Below, in pieces: positions 8,353 to 17,165 of a stretch of 56,826 nt of DNA. Each line of letters begins with the position of its first letter. Position 1 is the stretch's first letter. Below the pieces are notes generated by a model, which was not told the origin of the DNA, searched no databases, and saw only the letters and a program-made list of their open reading frames with translations. The translations under genes and the position numbers were made by a program. Origin of the DNA: Arthrobacter wenxiniae. GTDB lineage: Bacteria; Actinomycetota; Actinomycetes; Actinomycetales; Micrococcaceae. Location: contig NZ_JAAMFM010000029.1 in assembly GCF_013376105.1 (NCBI RefSeq), forward strand, positions 1-56,826, in the 5' to 3' direction.

Positions 8353-9570
8353 CTAGGGTTTGTACGTGCTCAGGAACTCGGCAATCCGCCCCACCGCCTC
8401 CTGAAGGTCCTCGACGTTGGGCAAGGTGACCAGCCGGAAGTGGTCGGGGCGGATCCAGTTGAAGGCGGTCCCGTGGGAGACGAGGATCTTTTGCTGCTCC
8501 AGCAGGTCCAGGGCAAACTTTTCATCGCTCTTGATCGGGTAAACCCCCGGGTCCAGCTTGGGGAACAGGTACAGCGCGCCCTTGGCCTGTGCGGTGGAGA
8601 CTCCGGGGATCTCATTAAGCAGCCGGTAGGCGATGTCGCGCTGTTCGCGCAGCCGCCCGCCGGGCAGGACCAGGTCCTCGATGCTCTGGTGTCCGCCCAG
8701 GGCTGTCTGGATGGCGTGCTGGCCGGGCACGTTGGCGCACATGCGCATGTTGGCCAGCAGGTTGATGCCCTCCAGGTAGTCGGCCGCCCGCGACTTGGGT
8801 CCGGAAATGGCCAGCCAGCCGGAGCGGTAGCCGCAGATGCGGTAGGCCTTGGACAGGCCGCTGAAGGTCATGCAGAGCACGTCCTCGCCGGTGATGGCGG
8901 CGGTGTTGGTGAATTCCGTGCCGTCGTAGAGGATCTTTTCGTAGATCTCGTCCGAGAACACAATGATCCCGTGCCTGCGCGCCAGCTCCACCATGCCCGT
9001 CAGGATGTGGGGCGGGTAGACGGCGCCGGTGGGGTTGTTCGGGTTGATGATGACCAGCCCCTTGGTGCGGGGCGTGATCTTCGCCTCGAGGTCTGCCAGG
9101 TCCGGCCACCAGTCGTTGTCCTCGTCGCACAGGTAGTGTACGGGGCGGCCGCCGGCAAGGCTGACGGAGGCCGTCCACAGCGGGTAGTCGGGGGTGGGCA
9201 CCAGGACCTCGTCGCCCGTGTCCAGGAGGGCCATGAGGGAGAGCGTGATGAGCTCGCTCACGCCGTTGCCCAGGTACACATCGTCGACGCTGATGTTGTG
9301 GATGCCGCGCGTCTGGTAGTACTGGACGACGGCGGTCCGCGCCGAGAAGATGCCGCGCGAGTCACTGTAGCCCTGGGCATGCGGCAGGTGGCGGATCATG
9401 TCCACCAGGATGGCGTCCGGCGCCTCAAAACCAAACGGGGCCGGGTTGCCGATGTTCAGCTTCAGGATGCGGTGGCCCTCGGACTCCAATTGTTGGGCCC
9501 GTTCCAGGACGGGGCCGCGGATGTCGTAGAGGACGTTGTGAAGCTTGGTGGACTGCTTGAAATCTGCCAT
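8353..9570 (-). CDS. alaA: PLP-dependent aminotransferase, AlaA (glutamate-pyruvate) type
   Basis: The 405-residue class I/II aminotransferase closely follows AlaA: LKLNIGNPAPFGFEAPDAI near the N-terminus, YSDSRGIFSAR, NGVSELITLSLMALL, the substrate loop INPNNPTGAVYP, SDEIYEKILYDG, and the PLP lysine in FSGLSKAYRICGYRSGW. The C-terminal GTAFNWIRPDHFRLVTLP carries the carboxylate-binding Arg. The likely reaction is transfer between glutamate and pyruvate to give alanine. It is the first gene of a two-gene leftward unit with ppk2. Confidence 0.9.
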   Translation of the reverse strand: MADFKQSTKLHNVLYDIRGPVLERAQQLESEGHRILKLNIGNPAPFGFEAPDAILVDMIRHLPHAQGYSDSRGIFSARTAVVQYYQTRGIHNISVDDVYLGNGVSELITLSLMALLDTGDEVLVPTPDYPLWTASVSLAGGRPVHYLCDEDNDWWPDLADLEAKITPRTKGLVIINPNNPTGAVYPPHILTGMVELARRHGIIVFSDEIYEKILYDGTEFTNTAAITGEDVLCMTFSGLSKAYRICGYRSGWLAISGPKSRAADYLEGINLLANMRMCANVPGQHAIQTALGGHQSIEDLVLPGGRLREQRDIAYRLLNEIPGVSTAQAKGALYLFPKLDPGVYPIKSDEKFALDLLEQQKILVSHGTAFNWIRPDHFRLVTLPNVEDLQEAVGRIAEFLSTYKP

Positions 9571-9637
9571 TTATCAAATATGGCACACCGCCGTTGCCGG
9601 TGCCGGTGTGACGTGCCCTCCCGGGCCGTGCCAATGG

Positions 9638-10588
9638 CTAGGAAGTGGCCTTCAGGAGGCCTTTTTGCACGAGCCAGGCGTGCGCCACCTGGGCCGGGGA
9701 GCCAAAGTGGCTGCCGGAGCCGATCCGGTTCAGGTTGACCAGCTCGTCACCGCTCAGGGCCCCGGTGACCTTATTCAGGACTGCCTGCACATCCTTGGAG
9801 ACCTTGTCCGCATTGATGACGGGCACCACCGTTTCCGGCCGGAAAATGCCCTTGGTGTCGGTCAGTGTCACCAGTGCGTTGTCGTCGATGGCCGGCGAGG
9901 AGCTGTGGATGTCGGCCACCTGGATGTCGTCGCGCAGCAGCGCCAGCAGCAGCTCGTTTTTGGTCGATGGCAGTTCACGGTAGGACTTGGGGACGCAATC
10001 GTAGTCCGACGCCACGGCGGACAGCCCGCGGCCCTTGGCGCGGAACGCGGCCGAGCCGCCAAAGTCGAGCTTGCCGCACACCTTGGCGAGGTCGGCGATG
10101 GTCTTGAGGTGGTACTTTTCCGCCGTCACGGCGGTGACCACGAGGGAATCGTTGTCCTCGGCCTTGGCCGGGTCAAGCATCGCGGTGCCCGTGGGAAGCG
10201 CGGCCTTCAGGGCGTCGAGGACCGGCCCCGTGGCGGACGCCTCCGTTGAGGGGTCGAGCTGCAGGAGCATGGCGCTGGAGTAGCCGGGGGCCACGTCCAC
10301 TGTTCCTGCCGCAAGCTGGCCCAGCACTGTGGGGTCCTGTGGGTCCTCCGCCTTGACCGTGGCGGCCAGCCCCGCGGCGTTCAGGGCCGCAGCATAAACG
10401 TTGGCCAGCAGTTCGCCCTCCTTGGGGCTGGCGCCGTCGGGCACGGCCGGGGTGCCCACCTCCAGCGCCGGCCCCGTTGACTGCGTGGCGCTCGGGATGA
10501 CCACGATGGGGCTTGGCGTGCAGGCGGTGGCCCCCATGAACAGCAGCGACGCCACGGCCGCCACGGCGGCCAAACGTTTGAGGCGCAT
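9638..10588 (-). CDS. Glycine betaine/choline-type ABC substrate-binding lipoprotein
   Basis: The 316-residue protein has a lipoprotein signal (MRLKRLAAVA, hydrophobic core, lipobox GATAC with C23). The mature domain is of the ProX/OpuAC type II binding-protein fold: SPKEGELLANVYAAALNAAGL, VAPGYSSAML, KCGKLDFGG-like segment VCGKLDFGG, and a C-terminal block LNKVTGALSGDELVNLN typical of quaternary-amine binding proteins. The ATG at 10588 was chosen because AAGGGAGAG lies upstream and the signal peptide begins there; an earlier in-frame ATG adds 15 unlikely residues. No permease or ATPase gene lies beside it, so it must work with a transporter encoded elsewhere or have another role. Confidence 0.85.
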   Translation of the reverse strand: MRLKRLAAVAAVASLLFMGATACTPSPIVVIPSATQSTGPALEVGTPAVPDGASPKEGELLANVYAAALNAAGLAATVKAEDPQDPTVLGQLAAGTVDVAPGYSSAMLLQLDPSTEASATGPVLDALKAALPTGTAMLDPAKAEDNDSLVVTAVTAEKYHLKTIADLAKVCGKLDFGGSAAFRAKGRGLSAVASDYDCVPKSYRELPSTKNELLLALLRDDIQVADIHSSSPAIDDNALVTLTDTKGIFRPETVVPVINADKVSKDVQAVLNKVTGALSGDELVNLNRIGSGSHFGSPAQVAHAWLVQKGLLKATS

Positions 10589-10892
10589 GCTCTCCCTTGG
10601 TGTCTGGCGGCACGGTGCCGCCCGCCGGTGCAACGGGTTGGGGCCTGCGCACCCGCACGGCTCCAGGAACCAAGCTTACCGGTGGCGCCGGCGTGCATTG
10701 CCCAAGCCCCGGGGACTTGCCGGGCCGTTTCCCGGCTGTCAACGGTGCGATGCCGGCCGTCCGCATGGCGGCCGCCGCCGGCCTCTGCGCAACGGACATG
10801 CTTCAAGGCCGGGGGCGTCGTTGCCCTTCGCTGCCGGTGGACCAGGCGCGGACGGCAACAACTACCCCCGCACGCCAAAAGCTCCCCGCGGA
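10589..10892. other. Intergenic region with a leader hairpin
   Basis: About 300 bp between the ends of the leftward beta-galactosidase gene and the start of the binding-protein gene. Bases 10606-10622 form a perfect 8-bp stem (GGCGGCAC / GTGCCGCC) with a one-base loop, 18-34 bases upstream of the binding-protein ATG and so inside its probable 5-prime leader. It could affect translation or simply be part of the promoter region. No ORF in this stretch looks coding. Confidence 0.4.
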
Positions 10893-12803
10893 TCAGCCCA
10901 GGTCTTCGACGTGGGCCGGGCCTGCGGCGCCGAGTTCGGGCTCCTCCCGCAGCTCTGCGCGGGTGCCGCCGCGCTCCAGCTCCAGTACCGAGACGCGGTT
11001 GGTGCCGGCCCGCAGCAGCGGTGCCGGGACGTAGAGCGTCACCTGCGGCCCCACTTCCCAGTGCCGGCCCAGGAGGAAGCCGTTGACCCAGACGAAGCCC
11101 TTGCCGAAACCGGGAAGGGCCAGGAACGTGTCGGCAGGCTCCGCAAGATGGTGCTCGCCGTGGAACCAGCCCGGGCCGGCGGGGGGTGGCGCCCCGCCGG
11201 CCAGCGCTGCCCCGCCGCCCAGCTCCAGCAGCTCCTCCAGCGGCCGTTCCAGGTTCAGGGCGCGCTGCTCCCAATGGAAGATGTAGCGCTGGTTGACAAG
11301 GACGCCCCCCAGGATGCCCTTGTCCTGGCCAAGGAGGGGGCCATAGTTGATCCGGCCCTGGTTTTCCACCAGGATTTCGAGCACCACCGGGCCGCCCGAG
11401 TGCTCCACCTTCAGGCCGGACCCGGCGGTGCCGTCCGTCAGGACGCCCGCCGGCACCCCGTCAATCCACAAGTACGCGCGGTCGTGCAGGCCGCGGAGCC
11501 GGATGGTGCCCCCGCCGGGCGGCAGCACGGCCGTGGCCGTGTAGTGCACCATGCCGCGGTCCAGCCCCAGTTCCCCGAAGGACAGCGGCTTGACGCTGGT
11601 GACGGCCCCGCCGGCCCGGGCCATTTCCAGCAGCCCGGTGCCCGGCGCGAGCTCAATGACCGACGCCGGAAGCGGCGCCGCCGGGCGGGCCAGGGCCTCG
11701 GGCACGGGGGTCAGTTCCCGCCCTTCGGCGGCAAAGAATGCCTCCCGCATGGCGTGGAACTTCAAGGTGAGTCGCCCGTCCTCGCCGATGGGCGCATCGG
11801 AGTCGTAGCTCGTGACGGTGGGTTGGATGACGCCGTCATGGTTGCAGCCGGAGGTGAGGCCGAAGTTGGTTCCGCCGTGGGCCATGTAGAGGCAGACGGA
11901 ACCGTCCAGGTCCAGGATCTTGCGCACCTCGGCCGTGGCGTCGGCGGCGCCGCGGGTGTGGTGGTTCTCGGTCCAGTGGTCAAACCAGCCGTTCCAGAAT
12001 TCAACGTTGAAGAAGGGTTCGCCGGGCCGGCGTCGCTGCCACACCGCGTCGGCCTCGTCGCCGCGTGAGCCCAGGGTCGCCGTCGCCCAGGTGTCCGGCA
12101 GGGAGCCGCCGTCCAGGAAATAGTCCGTGCCGCCGTCGGCCGTGAACAGCATTTCGGTGATGCCGCGGGACTGCAGCGCCGCGCGGTTCCAGCGCAGGTA
12201 CTCTGCGTCGTCGCCGTAGCTGCCGTATTCGTTTTCAATCTGCACGGCGACCACGGGGCCGCCGTTGGCAGCCTGGAGCGGTGTGATGACCGGCAGGAGC
12301 GCGTCAAACCAGTCCGCGACGACGGCGGTGAAGCGTGGGTCCGAGGAGCGCAGCACCATTCCGGCGTCGGAGACGGCCCAGGCCGGGAAGCCGCCGTTGT
12401 CCCATTCGGCGCAGATGTACGGTCCGGGGCGGACGATCACGTCCAGGCCGGCGTCCCCCGCGAGCGTGATGAAACGGGCGAAGTCGCGCCAGCCGGAGAA
12501 ATCCGGGGCCTGTCCCTTGTTTGGCTGGTGGAAGTTCCAGGCTACGTAGGTGTCCAGCGTGTTCACGCCCATGGCCGCCAGCCGGGCGATCCTGTCCTCC
12601 CACTGCCCCGGATGGACGCGGAAGTAGTGGATGGCGCCCGCGATGATGCGGTGCGGCCGGCCGTGCCTGTACAGCTTCCGGCCTGCGAAGGACAGGGCAG
12701 GAACAGTTGTTGCGCGCGCGCCTGTTCCGGCCCCCTGGGAGCCGCCGTTGGAGTCGTCCCCGGAAAGGCGTTCGGCCGTCACGGCGGGCAGTGCGGCATT
12801 CAT
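10893..12803 (-). CDS. Glycoside hydrolase family 35 beta-galactosidase
   Basis: The 636-residue enzyme hydrolyses terminal beta-galactosides. The GH35 signature GGPVVAVQIENEYGSYG holds the acid/base Glu (about E192) and NVEFWNGWFDHW the nucleophile (about E268). The N-terminal barrel begins with GRPHRIIAGAIHYFRVHPGQW, and two jelly-roll-like beta domains follow. No signal peptide is seen from the chosen start, so it is probably cytoplasmic. The start at 12803 follows AGGAGAAG; the open frame continues 103 codons upstream through the regulatory region but that part is Arg-rich and unlike the family. It is transcribed divergently from a LacI-type regulator, which probably controls it. Confidence 0.92.
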   Translation of the reverse strand: MNAALPAVTAERLSGDDSNGGSQGAGTGARATTVPALSFAGRKLYRHGRPHRIIAGAIHYFRVHPGQWEDRIARLAAMGVNTLDTYVAWNFHQPNKGQAPDFSGWRDFARFITLAGDAGLDVIVRPGPYICAEWDNGGFPAWAVSDAGMVLRSSDPRFTAVVADWFDALLPVITPLQAANGGPVVAVQIENEYGSYGDDAEYLRWNRAALQSRGITEMLFTADGGTDYFLDGGSLPDTWATATLGSRGDEADAVWQRRRPGEPFFNVEFWNGWFDHWTENHHTRGAADATAEVRKILDLDGSVCLYMAHGGTNFGLTSGCNHDGVIQPTVTSYDSDAPIGEDGRLTLKFHAMREAFFAAEGRELTPVPEALARPAAPLPASVIELAPGTGLLEMARAGGAVTSVKPLSFGELGLDRGMVHYTATAVLPPGGGTIRLRGLHDRAYLWIDGVPAGVLTDGTAGSGLKVEHSGGPVVLEILVENQGRINYGPLLGQDKGILGGVLVNQRYIFHWEQRALNLERPLEELLELGGGAALAGGAPPPAGPGWFHGEHHLAEPADTFLALPGFGKGFVWVNGFLLGRHWEVGPQVTLYVPAPLLRAGTNRVSVLELERGGTRAELREEPELGAAGPAHVEDLG

Positions 12804-12853
12804 GGGCAAATCTTCTCCTGGCACTGGGGCGGCAGTCGCGGGCAGGCCACGTC

Positions 12854-12867
12854 TGTTATGGATAACA
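12854..12867. promoter_or_regulatory. Candidate LacI-family operator between beta-galactosidase and its regulator
   Basis: TGTTATGGATAACA is a perfect 6-2-6 palindrome in the 230-bp divergent spacer, 51 bases upstream of the beta-galactosidase start. A second, weaker dyad TGTTACAAGAAACA starts near 12932, closer to the lacI-type gene. Symmetric sites with a short centre are typical of LacI-family repressors, so this pair may mediate sugar-responsive control of both genes. The assignment is by position and symmetry only. Confidence 0.5.
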
Positions 12868-13033
12868 AGCATAGCCACATGTTGCTGCCCCCGCGAACTT
12901 ACCGGCCAGTTCACGGACCACCGGACGCGGATGTTACAAGAAACAATTACACTGATACCCACAAGATCGAACCAAGGCAGCACCCGCCACGCCTGCACCG
13001 CGGGCACGGCCCACCCGAGCGAGGACGCCCACC

Positions 13034-14050
13034 ATGGAACCCAACTACCGGAGGGGCCCCGCAATGCGCGACGTCGCCGCGGCGGCCGGCGTCTCGGCAC
13101 AAACCGTCTCACGCGTCCTCAGCGACCACCCCAACGTCCAGGAAGCCACCCGGCGCCGCGTGCTGGCGGCCGTGGAAGAGCTCGGGTACCGGCGGAACAA
13201 CACGGCCAGGGCCCTCGTCACCGGCCGGTCCAAGACCATCGGTGTGCTGACGCTGGCCACGAACAACTACTCACGGTCCTCGCTGGCGCTTGGCGTGGAA
13301 CTGGGCGCCCGCGAGGCAGGCTACACCGTCAACTCCGTGACCTCCAGCCTAAGCGTGCAGGCCCTGACCGACGCCGTGAGCCGGCTGCTGCTCCAAGGCG
13401 TGGACGGACTCATCATCGCCACGCCGCTGCGCGAGGCGGCCGCGAAGGTCCGCCAGCTGACGGCCCGCATCCCCACCGTCACCACGGACGCTTCGGCCGG
13501 AGGTGGCGACGGCCTGGTGGGCGTGGACCAGGACCTCGCAGCCGTCCTGGCCACCCGGCACCTCCTTGACCTGGGGCACAAGACCGTCTGGCACGTGGCC
13601 GGCCCCGTGGAATGGTCCGACGCGGCCAGCCGCCTGGAAAGCTGGCGCCGCACGCTGACGGAGGCCGGGCGGGAGGTGCCCCCGGAACTCCATGGGGACT
13701 GGAGCCCGGAATCCGGTTACCGCAACGGCCTGATATTGGGGCGGATGCCCGAGGTGACGGCCATCCTGGTGGCCAGCGACGAAATGGCGTTCGGCGTCAT
13801 TCGCGCGCTGAGTGAACTGGGCCGGCGCATCCCCGAAGACGTGTCCGTGGTGGGGATCGACGACATTGACCTGGCGGCGTACGCCAACCCTCCCCTGACC
13901 ACCATCCGGCAGTCATTTGAGGACACCGGGCGCCGGGCCGTGCTCCACCTCATTGCGCAGATCGAGAACCCGGACTTGGGCGACTATCCGGAGTTGGTGG
14001 CCCCGACGCTCGTGGTGCGCAGCAGCACCGCCCCGCCGCCAGCCGGCTAG
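13034..14050 (+). CDS. LacI-family transcriptional regulator
   Basis: The 338-residue protein has a classic LacI N-terminus: MRDVAAAAGVSAQTVSRVLS is the HTH, followed by the hinge RRNNTARALVTGRSKTIGVL. The periplasmic-binding-protein-like effector domain runs to the end, with GVDGLIIATPL, MAFGVIRALSELGRRIPEDV and SVVGIDDIDLAAYANPPLTTI. It should repress the divergent GH35 beta-galactosidase until a galactoside binds. The next gene on the opposite strand encodes a sugar kinase and converges on it. Confidence 0.92.
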   Translation: MEPNYRRGPAMRDVAAAAGVSAQTVSRVLSDHPNVQEATRRRVLAAVEELGYRRNNTARALVTGRSKTIGVLTLATNNYSRSSLALGVELGAREAGYTVNSVTSSLSVQALTDAVSRLLLQGVDGLIIATPLREAAAKVRQLTARIPTVTTDASAGGGDGLVGVDQDLAAVLATRHLLDLGHKTVWHVAGPVEWSDAASRLESWRRTLTEAGREVPPELHGDWSPESGYRNGLILGRMPEVTAILVASDEMAFGVIRALSELGRRIPEDVSVVGIDDIDLAAYANPPLTTIRQSFEDTGRRAVLHLIAQIENPDLGDYPELVAPTLVVRSSTAPPPAG

Positions 14051-14095
14051 ACATTCCGCGTTCGCAGCCCGGAACGCCGCCGGCGGTTCCCGCGG

Positions 14096-15031
14096 CTACT
14101 TCTTGCCGGCCGCGGCGCGGTCCGCCACCAGCAGTGGCACGCCAAAAATGGGGTCCTGGTGCAGGATCCGCACATCCGCCAGCCCCCTGGCGGCCAGGTG
14201 CCGCCGGAACGCTTCCTGCAGGGCCGGCACATTGCTGCCCAGGCCGCTGCCCAACACGATGGGCCCGGCCACGCCCAGCTGCGCCGCCACCTGGCTGGCC
14301 ATGGCGGCCAGCTCGGCGCCGGCCCGGTCCACCATGGCCAGCGCCGCGGCATGGCCGTTGGCGGCCGCCGCAACCACCACCGGCGACGCCGCTGCCCAGT
14401 AGCGGCGCGTGGTGCCCTGGTGGAAGTGGCCGATCAATTCGCCGGGGCTGTCCAGCTTGCAGTACTCCAGGAGTCCGCGCGTGAGCCCGTCCGGTTCGGC
14501 GCCCAGGTCCATTTGGTGCAGGCTGTAACGGACGGCCTCGCGCCCCAGCCAGTAGCCGCTGCCCTCGTCTCCCAGCAGGTAGCCCCAGCCCCCGGCGCGC
14601 GCTTCGGCCCCGTCGGCGTTGGTGCCCCATGCGGCCGACCCCGTGCCGGCAATCACGGCCACGCCGGTGGAGGCCCCGCCGGCGGCGAGCAGGAGGCGGG
14701 TGTCGTGCACCACTGTGATCACGGCACCCGGCACGAAAGGTGAGATGAGCGCGCGCAGGGCGGCGGCGTCGTCGTCCGTGTCCACGCCGCCGGCGCCGGC
14801 AAACACCACGTCCGGGTGAGGGCTGCCCAGGTCCCCAAAGAGTTCAGCCAAGTGTTCGCGGGCCGTTTCGACGCTCACGTTTTGCACGTTGGCGCTCCCG
14901 GCGCTGGCGTCCGCGGCGATTTCACCCTCCACCCAGAGCATGCCGCGCGTTTTGGAGCCGCCAATGTCCAGGCCCAGGACGGCGTGTGGCAGGACCCGGG
15001 GAGCCTCGTCAGTCACTGTGTGCTTTGTCAC
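14096..15031 (-). CDS. N-acetylglucosamine kinase-like protein (BadF/BcrA ATPase fold)
   Basis: The 311-residue protein starts with the ASKHA phosphate-binding loop VLGLDIGGSKTRGMLW. It has the second phosphate motif IAGTGSAAWGTN and the adenosine motif VLGSGLGSN, in the order expected for eukaryote-like GlcNAc kinases and BadF/BadG ATPases. The loop RAGGWGYLLGDEGSGYWLG is diagnostic of the GlcNAc-kinase branch. The likely role is ATP-dependent phosphorylation of an amino sugar. The start is GTG. It is divergent from the nitronate monooxygenase with only 17 bp between start codons, so the promoters must overlap the coding ends. Confidence 0.8.
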   Translation of the reverse strand: MTKHTVTDEAPRVLPHAVLGLDIGGSKTRGMLWVEGEIAADASAGSANVQNVSVETAREHLAELFGDLGSPHPDVVFAGAGGVDTDDDAAALRALISPFVPGAVITVVHDTRLLLAAGGASTGVAVIAGTGSAAWGTNADGAEARAGGWGYLLGDEGSGYWLGREAVRYSLHQMDLGAEPDGLTRGLLEYCKLDSPGELIGHFHQGTTRRYWAAASPVVVAAAANGHAAALAMVDRAGAELAAMASQVAAQLGVAGPIVLGSGLGSNVPALQEAFRRHLAARGLADVRILHQDPIFGVPLLVADRAAAGKK

Positions 15032-15048
15032 CCACCTAGACTAGTGGC

Positions 15049-16077
15049 ATGTTCGCTTCCCCCATCATTGTTGCCCCCATGGCCGGCGGAACCACGACGC
15101 CGGAGCTCGCCTTGGCTGCCCGCGGCGCCGGTGCCTTTGCGTATGCCGCGGGCGGCTACAGGAGCGCCGAATCCCTCGCCGAACACCTGGCGCCGCTGCG
15201 CGCCGCCGGAGGCGACTTTGGCGTAAACCTGTTTGTGCCGCGCAGCGGGCCGCTGGCATCCGGGGACGCCTCCTCGCTCGCCCGCTACCGCCTTGAGCTG
15301 GCCGGGGACGCGGAACGCCTGGGGGCGGAGCTGCCGGCGGAGCTGCCGCCCGCGGACGGCCCCAGGGCCCGGGATTATTGGGACGAGAAGCTGGACCTGC
15401 TGCTGCACGATCCCGTGCCGCTGGTCTCCTTCACGTTCGGGCTGGCGCCGGAACCCGTGGTCACGGCGCTGCGGGCCAAGGGCACCCGGGTGGTGGCGTC
15501 CGTGACCAGCGTGGCGGAAGCGTTGGCGGCTGCCGCGACGGGCGTTGACGCCCTGGTGGTGCAGCACTCCGACGCGGGCGGCCACTCGGCGGCGTTCCTG
15601 CCGGGCGCCGAGCGTGCAGCGCCCGGCGTGGCGGGGCTGGTGGCCCGGGTGCGGGCCGCCGTCGGTCTTCCCCTGGTGGGGGCCGGCGGGATTGGCGACG
15701 CGGCCACCGCCAAGGCCGTGCTGGCTGCGGGCGCCGAGGCGGTACAGCTGGGGACGGCCGTGCTGCGCAGCGATGAAAGCGGGGCCCGCGCCCTCCACAA
15801 GGACGCCCTGGCAGACCCTGCCTACACGGCCACGGGCGTCACCCGCGCGTTTACCGGCAGGGCGGCGCGGGCGCTGGTCAATGGCTTTGTCCGGGACCAT
15901 TCTGCCAACGCGCCGCACGCCTATCCCGAGGTGCATTTCCTGACCGGTCCGCTGCGCGCCGCCGCGGCAGCCGCCGGCGACCGGGAGTCCGTGAACCTGT
16001 GGGCCGGGACGGCGTGGCAAAAGGCGGCGGCGGGGCCGGTGGCCGGCATCGTCGAGGGGTTCCTGCGCATGCTGTAG
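15049..16077 (+). CDS. Nitronate monooxygenase (FMN-dependent)
   Basis: The 342-residue TIM-barrel protein has the family start SPIIVAPMAGGTTTPELALAA, the glycine-rich FMN region VQHSDAGGHSAAF and the phosphate-binding block LVGAGGIGDAATAKAVLAAG, followed by AVQLGTAVLRSDESG. Such enzymes oxidise alkyl nitronates to carbonyl compounds and nitrite. The ATG is preceded by TAGACT seven bases away and no ribosome binding site, so the mRNA may be leaderless. It is divergent from the sugar kinase. Confidence 0.88.
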   Translation: MFASPIIVAPMAGGTTTPELALAARGAGAFAYAAGGYRSAESLAEHLAPLRAAGGDFGVNLFVPRSGPLASGDASSLARYRLELAGDAERLGAELPAELPPADGPRARDYWDEKLDLLLHDPVPLVSFTFGLAPEPVVTALRAKGTRVVASVTSVAEALAAAATGVDALVVQHSDAGGHSAAFLPGAERAAPGVAGLVARVRAAVGLPLVGAGGIGDAATAKAVLAAGAEAVQLGTAVLRSDESGARALHKDALADPAYTATGVTRAFTGRAARALVNGFVRDHSANAPHAYPEVHFLTGPLRAAAAAAGDRESVNLWAGTAWQKAAAGPVAGIVEGFLRML

Positions 16078-16100
16078 GCAGCCGCCCCGGGCCCTGGCGC

Positions 16101-17057
16101 TTACGTCACACCGCGTGCCGTGCCGTCCAGCAGGTGCCCGCCTTCGGCCAGCACCATGTTCCTGAAGCGCGCCACCTGGACGGGCCCGTCCGGCCGGTTG
16201 CGCCAGACCAGGCCGATGTCCCGGCGCGCCTCGGGCCAGGTGATGTCCACTTCGCGCCAGCCCAGGGTGCTCCCGTGCGGGACCCCGCGGCTGGCCCGGG
16301 CAGCAGGCGCCACGGCCACACCCAAGCCCGCGGAGACCAGCCCGCGAATGGTGTGCAGGTCCTGGCCCTGGAAGGCCACGCGCGCCCGGAAACCCGCACT
16401 GCGGCACAGGGCCTCCACGATGGAACGCATGCCATAGCCGGGTTCCAGCATCACAAACCCTTCGTCCCGGACGGAGTCGAGCCGGATCCCGCCCGAGCCG
16501 GCCAGCCGGTGGCCCTCGGGAACCACGAGCTTCAGCGGTTCCGAATACAGCACCTCGGAGCCGAGGGTCCTGCTCGGCGCCGGCGGCGGGGCGACCAGCG
16601 CGAGGTCCGCCGCGCCGCTTTCCAGAAGTTCCAGGCAGAACTGCCGGCTGCCCTGCTGGAGATCGAAGGTGACCGCCGGGTGCTCCTTGGCGAAGGCCCT
16701 GATGAGCTGGGGCAGCACGGCCTCGCCGAAGGTGTGCTGAAAGGCCACTGCGATCCGTCCGAATGACTTCCCCGACTCCTGCCGGGCCAGCGCCAGGCCC
16801 GTGCGGACAGCATCCAGCGCCTCGGCCGCCTTTGGTATGAGTGCGAGCGCCGCGGGCGTCAGCTCCACGCCGCGGCCCCGGCGCAGCAGCAGCGGTGTGC
16901 CCACGACGCCGGCCGCCCGGGACAGTGCCCGGCTGACCGTCGACTGCGGGATTCCCAGCGCCTGCGCGGCGGCCGTGACATGGCGGCTGGCCCCCAGTTC
17001 CACCAGGATCGGCAGCACCGGCAGCAGCCGGGAGAGCTCGGCGTGGTCATCTTCCAT
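16101..17057 (-). CDS. LysR-family transcriptional regulator
   Basis: The 318-residue protein has the LysR N-terminal HTH: LVELGASRHVTAAAQALGIPQSTVSRALSRA, then LLLRRGRGVELTPAALALIPKA, followed by the periplasmic-binding-like effector domain (GRIAVAFQHTFGEAVLPQLI to the C-terminus). It is divergent from an MFS transporter, 108 bp apart, the usual arrangement for a LysR regulator and its target. It probably activates that transporter in response to an unknown compound and represses itself. Confidence 0.92.
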   Translation of the reverse strand: MEDDHAELSRLLPVLPILVELGASRHVTAAAQALGIPQSTVSRALSRAAGVVGTPLLLRRGRGVELTPAALALIPKAAEALDAVRTGLALARQESGKSFGRIAVAFQHTFGEAVLPQLIRAFAKEHPAVTFDLQQGSRQFCLELLESGAADLALVAPPPAPSRTLGSEVLYSEPLKLVVPEGHRLAGSGGIRLDSVRDEGFVMLEPGYGMRSIVEALCRSAGFRARVAFQGQDLHTIRGLVSAGLGVAVAPAARASRGVPHGSTLGWREVDITWPEARRDIGLVWRNRPDGPVQVARFRNMVLAEGGHLLDGTARGVT

Positions 17058-17165
17058 GCTTCATGGAACCACGCCGGCCCTCGGACTGTCATCCACATGC
17101 GGATCAATTTGCCAAATATCATGCATTGGACGCATTGTTCTGGCGGCCCTACGGTTGAACTTGTG

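Noticed and set aside
13012-13112. Upstream part of the longest beta-galactosidase frame
   Set aside because: It runs through the divergent regulator gene; Arg-rich and unlike GH35 N-termini, while a good start lies at 12803.
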